From assembly GCF_021347895.1 (NCBI RefSeq), contig NC_067115.1, positions 11,308,064 to 11,372,063 of the forward strand: a stretch of DNA of 64,000 bases, in the 5' to 3' direction. A program made the position numbers and the translations under genes. Under the pieces are notes generated by a model, which was not told the origin of the DNA, made no database searches, and saw only the letters and a program-made list of their open reading frames with translations. Below, in pieces: positions 55,256 through 64,000 of this stretch (its first letter is position 1; every line of letters starts with the position of its first letter). The DNA is from Acanthochromis polyacanthus (lineage: Eukaryota; Chordata; Actinopteri; Pomacentridae).

Positions 55256-55315
55256 ACGTGCGTGGATTCACGACCAGCGTGGATGCGAGGACCCGTCCAT
55301 CGCTGCTTGCAGCTT

Positions 55316-57144
55316 TAATTATTATTATTATTTCCATGCTATTCTAACCAATTACAGGTTGATGAGTTTTTATTATTCATATTAGACTGTACATAATGTG
55401 ATTAAGGGTATCATTAAGCATTGATTATGTTCCACTAAGGTAGCTTGATAACATTGTGGGTTTGGTTTCAGAAAAGAGAAATGAGATCTTAGTTTGGTGG
55501 CGTATAAACATTACCTGTTCTGTCACCAAGCACGCACACAGTCACAAATTACATCTAACCTTGCACAAACTCTCAAACACACCCCACAAGCCACTGGTGA
55601 CTCACTTAAAATCAGTTGATTTGGCAATTAACATGGCTGAGTAGCTGCGTTGATGAAAAGCTTTATATTGATTTGCTTTTATGTGAAGTTGAAATTCACA
55701 TCACAAAAGATTATAATCAGTGCCTTCATGATTGTATGATTTGCAAGTGATTGCCTTTAATTACATCTCAAAATATAGATGGCACATCTAAAAAAAAAAG
55801 TGTCATTGTAAACTAAAACAGCTTCTAACTACCTAATCAACTTTGCCGCAGATCAGCTTCTTCTCGAGGTAAATTTCGATTAGGAGAGGAGAGATTTCCT
55901 CCTTGTTATTAAAAATGTTGACATTTACACTGCAGTTTCCATCTAAAGATAATTACTTACAGTGTCTTAAAGCTCTTAAGGTAATACTGCCTATATTACT
56001 GCCATCTCCTATGTTGAACCTGGCTTTCTCTTGACACAGAATCCAATTTAGTGGAAGGGAACAGACTCAGACGTTCCATGTAATCTTTAATAACAATATA
56101 TTTCATAATGTGCAGTGCTTCGGCAGGTTATTCTAGGAAGGAGCTGGGATTAACTGTCACAGATGTTCTCTGAAGAAAAACAGAGAAAAGGTGCATGTGT
56201 TTTGATCTTTTTTTATGAGAAGATAACCATAAAAAAGCATTCCATGAGGACACCGTGCTAACTGTTATCGCAGCTCCCGTACTGCTTCACTCATCTGATT
56301 TGTTCACTGGTTAATGCATAAAAAAGAATAACAGAATAAAGGGATTCTTTCTCTTATTCAGGATTAAAATAGCTATTACTGAATTTGTTTGCTCCACAGA
56401 TTGAATTATGTTGTTAATGAGTCACAAGAAACAGCATGGCCATGGAAATAGAAAGTTATGGCTTTAATAGAGGAGAGGAAAAGTGCAACTGTACAAGCTT
56501 TGAGCTTGCCAGCAAATAAACTCTATAACAAGATCTATAACTGCCTTTGCTTCCATATTGTGCGGCCCACTGCACATGTAGATTAGCATTTCTCCTGTGG
56601 CCCACGTGCTCACACTCTTTACACTGCGAAGACTTCACACATATAATTATAGTTTTTTATTAATAATTAGTCTGTTCTTACTGAATGCTGTAACATGGGA
56701 AATTTCCCCTGGCGTGGGGAGTAATAAAGATTATCTTATCTTATCTGTTATCTGTCTTAAACATGTTTGTGACATTTTATTTCACCAAAGTTGTTCAGAA
56801 TGAATATACTGCCCAGTTGTTTTGGAAGCTATTTACATCAAATTTGCATAATGCATGACCACCTTCTTTAAATGGTTGGAGGTTTGCCCCAAGGTCACAA
56901 CACATCTTTTTCCTTTGAGTGATGACATCAGCTGTAAATGTCAGACCGTATATAGTAGTCTATAAACCAGAGTCTCATTATAAACCAGATTTTGTCCCAT
57001 ACTAAATAGGACAAAGTATCTGTCAGAATGATAAGAATATGCCTTTGTACACACTCAGCAAAGTGACATAATTAATAGTTTTGCAACACACTCTAATCTA
57101 TCTGGAATTCAATGTGAAAACTGTGAATTTCTTGCCTGGAAAAT
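55316..57144. other. 1.8 kb of noncoding DNA
   Basis: AT-rich unique sequence apart from the LINE end at 56690-56745. No gene signal. Confidence 0.5.
56690..56745 (+). mobile_element. Rex1/Babar-like LINE 3' end
   Basis: The plus strand reads GGGAAATTTCCCCTGGCGTG, then GGGAGTAATAAAGATTATCT and a TTATC tandem tail. This is the typical end of Rex1/Babar-type LINEs. The copy is strongly 5'-truncated; the upstream boundary is not visible. Confidence 0.7.
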
Positions 57145-57196
57145 CCAGACTGACTTTATTTATGTATTAATATAAATACAAATAAAGGCAGTCTGG
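57145..57196. other. 52-bp palindrome before the ZAD-like fragment
   Basis: CCAGACTGACTTTATTT (57145-57161) pairs with AAATAAAGGCAGTCTGG (57180-57196) with a single mismatch, around an AT-rich loop. It could be an element terminus or a fortuitous hairpin. Confidence 0.7.
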
Positions 57197-57357
57197 CATT
57201 GTGATGATAGGAGACGATTTCAAAAAGGAGGGGCTAACGAATGCAGCTTGAACGAGAAAGAACCAATCAGCGTAACACGGATGTGACGCACAAACAAATC
57301 GACCTTGAAGTCCATGTAGTCCAAACAACAATGGCATGCAGCCGATAAAGCGTCGCG
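57197..57357 (+). promoter_or_regulatory. Probable promoter remnant of the ZAD-like gene
   Basis: A CCAAT box (AACCAATCAG at about 57261-57270) lies some 95 bp before the first codon position, in DNA with several CpG sites (ACGGATGTGACGC, AAGCGTCGCGG), unlike the CpG-poor surroundings. No TATA box is evident. Confidence 0.35.
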
Positions 57358-57988
57358 GTGAATGATTACTGCCGTTTTTGTCACAAAAATCTGCGAATAC
57401 ATGGGGTACTCTCAAGTACAACACTTATTTTTGAAAAGGCTACGCAACAAAAGACTCCTTCCAAACGATTAGCGGTGTTAGGAATAACTTTAAATCGGAG
57501 CCAAACCAAGTCGGTGCGTATGTGTAAAAGTTGCTTAAATTTACTCACACGTATGGAACGGGATTTTCCTCTGTACAAACAATGGCAAGAAGCCGAAAGT
57601 AACGAGCCATCCACTGCCTCCTCATCATCGGAAACGTCAAGTGAAAAGGCAACGACTAACGCCATCCAAAACGCCAAGAGACCACAAAAAGATTCGCTTT
57701 GGCCCCCCTCCTCCTCCTCCGGCGCTGAATCCAGGCGCTGAAGATGATGCAGCATTAACTCCCGCCTCCCGTGCGTCCCGTATGATTGGTCGTACCAAAC
57801 TTTCCCTGGAGGAAAACGCGGTTCAATTCGCCCAATGCCAAACTGACTCTCCTGTATCTCCTAACATGGAGATAGGAGATTACATGGAGATTCAGTTTGG
57901 ATTTTCCAAGCTAGTGAATTTCCATGCTGTGCTCTATGCCCTTTGGATGACCATTTCTGTAGGATCTTTAATGCTGCATAGACCGTAA
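57358..57988 (+). pseudogene. ZAD-like zinc-finger gene fragment, frameshifted
   Basis: The first frame reads NDYCRFCHKNLRIHGVL, then a loop with a hydrophobic GI core, then RMCKSCLNLLTRMERDFPLY. Cysteines at residues 5, 8, 56 and 59 in two Cys-x2-Cys pairs have the spacing of a ZAD-type treble-clef finger, a protein-interaction domain. A Ser/Glu/Thr-rich linker follows, after which the frame shifts by one near 57600-57645. The new frame continues KRQRLTPSKTPRDHKKIRFG, a proline run and TPASRASRMIGRTKLSLEEN, ending at about 57985. The first codon is GTG with a TAA three codons before it, so the initiator ATG appears to have been lost. From memory, similar proteins form a large uncharacterised family in fish genomes, possibly spread by a mobile element. 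Only the N-terminal part is here. Confidence 0.6.

Positions 57989-64000
<6,012 letters not shown>

Larger units (their letters stand above)
52876..55315. repeat. 2.4-kb fish repeat of nested tandem duplications
   Basis: It begins GGGTCCGAGCACCGAGGGTG and ends GCTGCTTGCAGCTT. TAATTA-like sequence lies on both sides, so a short target duplication is possible. I remember this as a very abundant teleost repeat, class unsettled. Internally there is a tandem pair of 323-bp units (starting 53038 and 53361, sharing the sequence around GCGTGAAATTTGGC), a larger duplication with about 1061-bp offset (AACCAGAAGCCAAA near 53740 and 54800), and 133-bp units at the right end. The core GCGCCACCT, or a close variant, occurs eight times in the same direction. 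Open frames of 83 and 123 codons inside are not supported as genes. Confidence 0.75.

Noticed and set aside
52876..55315. CRISPR-like regular repeats
   Set aside because: Regular spacing exists, but the units are long homologous tandem duplications in eukaryotic DNA without direct-repeat/spacer structure or cas genes.
57381..57755. 124-codon minus-strand open frame
   Set aside because: Antisense shadow of the ZAD-like fragment.

Overview
The window looks like gene-poor nuclear DNA of a teleost fish, probably a percomorph. The evidence is an AT-rich background, many very long (CA/GT)n microsatellites, and decayed copies of mobile elements that I recognise from fish genomes: Tc1-like, hAT, PIF/Harbinger-like, the tails of L2-like and Rex1/Babar-like LINEs, and an R2/HERO-like LINE with a restriction-like endonuclease. 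I found no complete, intact host protein-coding gene and no tRNA or rRNA gene. The window fits a gene desert or the inside of a very long intron. All family names come from memory of family features; no database search was run.

Layout. 0-6 kb: a perfect 8-bp-TSD hAT-type foldback MITE (399-712), a decayed fish repeat (1015-1180), then unique DNA. 6-17 kb: a Tc1-like 5' fragment with a dead transposase start (6242-7050), a 121-bp TG repeat, a second copy of the fish repeat (11415-11765), a non-autonomous hAT element that keeps two transposase exons (13890-15025), and an almost full-length Tc1-like element whose first catalytic Asp is changed to His and which carries a LINE tail inserted in its coding region (15762-17210). 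17-31 kb: an unrecognised single-exon coiled-coil pseudogene (19086-19903), a degenerate 21-bp minisatellite, several long microsatellites, and unique DNA with stretches that read like conserved noncoding elements. 31-34 kb: a LINE endonuclease-domain relic interrupted by another LINE tail, followed directly by a 736-bp DNA transposon with 30-bp inverted repeats. 34-51 kb: mostly unique DNA, with a possible LTR fragment (about 39270-40130), a very strong G-quadruplex motif, short LINE tails, and a third Tc1-like fragment. 51-56 kb: a 556-bp Harbinger-like element keeping the start of a Myb/SANT-like protein, and a 2.4-kb fish repeat built of nested tandem duplications. 57-58 kb: a frameshifted gene fragment with a ZAD-like zinc finger. 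58-64 kb: unique DNA ending in a long CA array.

The features do not form a pathway. The main biological content is the nested history of mobile elements and the regulatory-like sequence they carry. The most interesting item is the 2.4-kb repeat at 52876-55315. It carries eight same-direction copies of a GCGCCACCT core; two of them match the CTCF core consensus at every position, and the last three are spaced exactly 133 bp apart. It also has repeated composite ETS/YY1-like motifs. The second is the ZAD-like gene family fragment at 57358.
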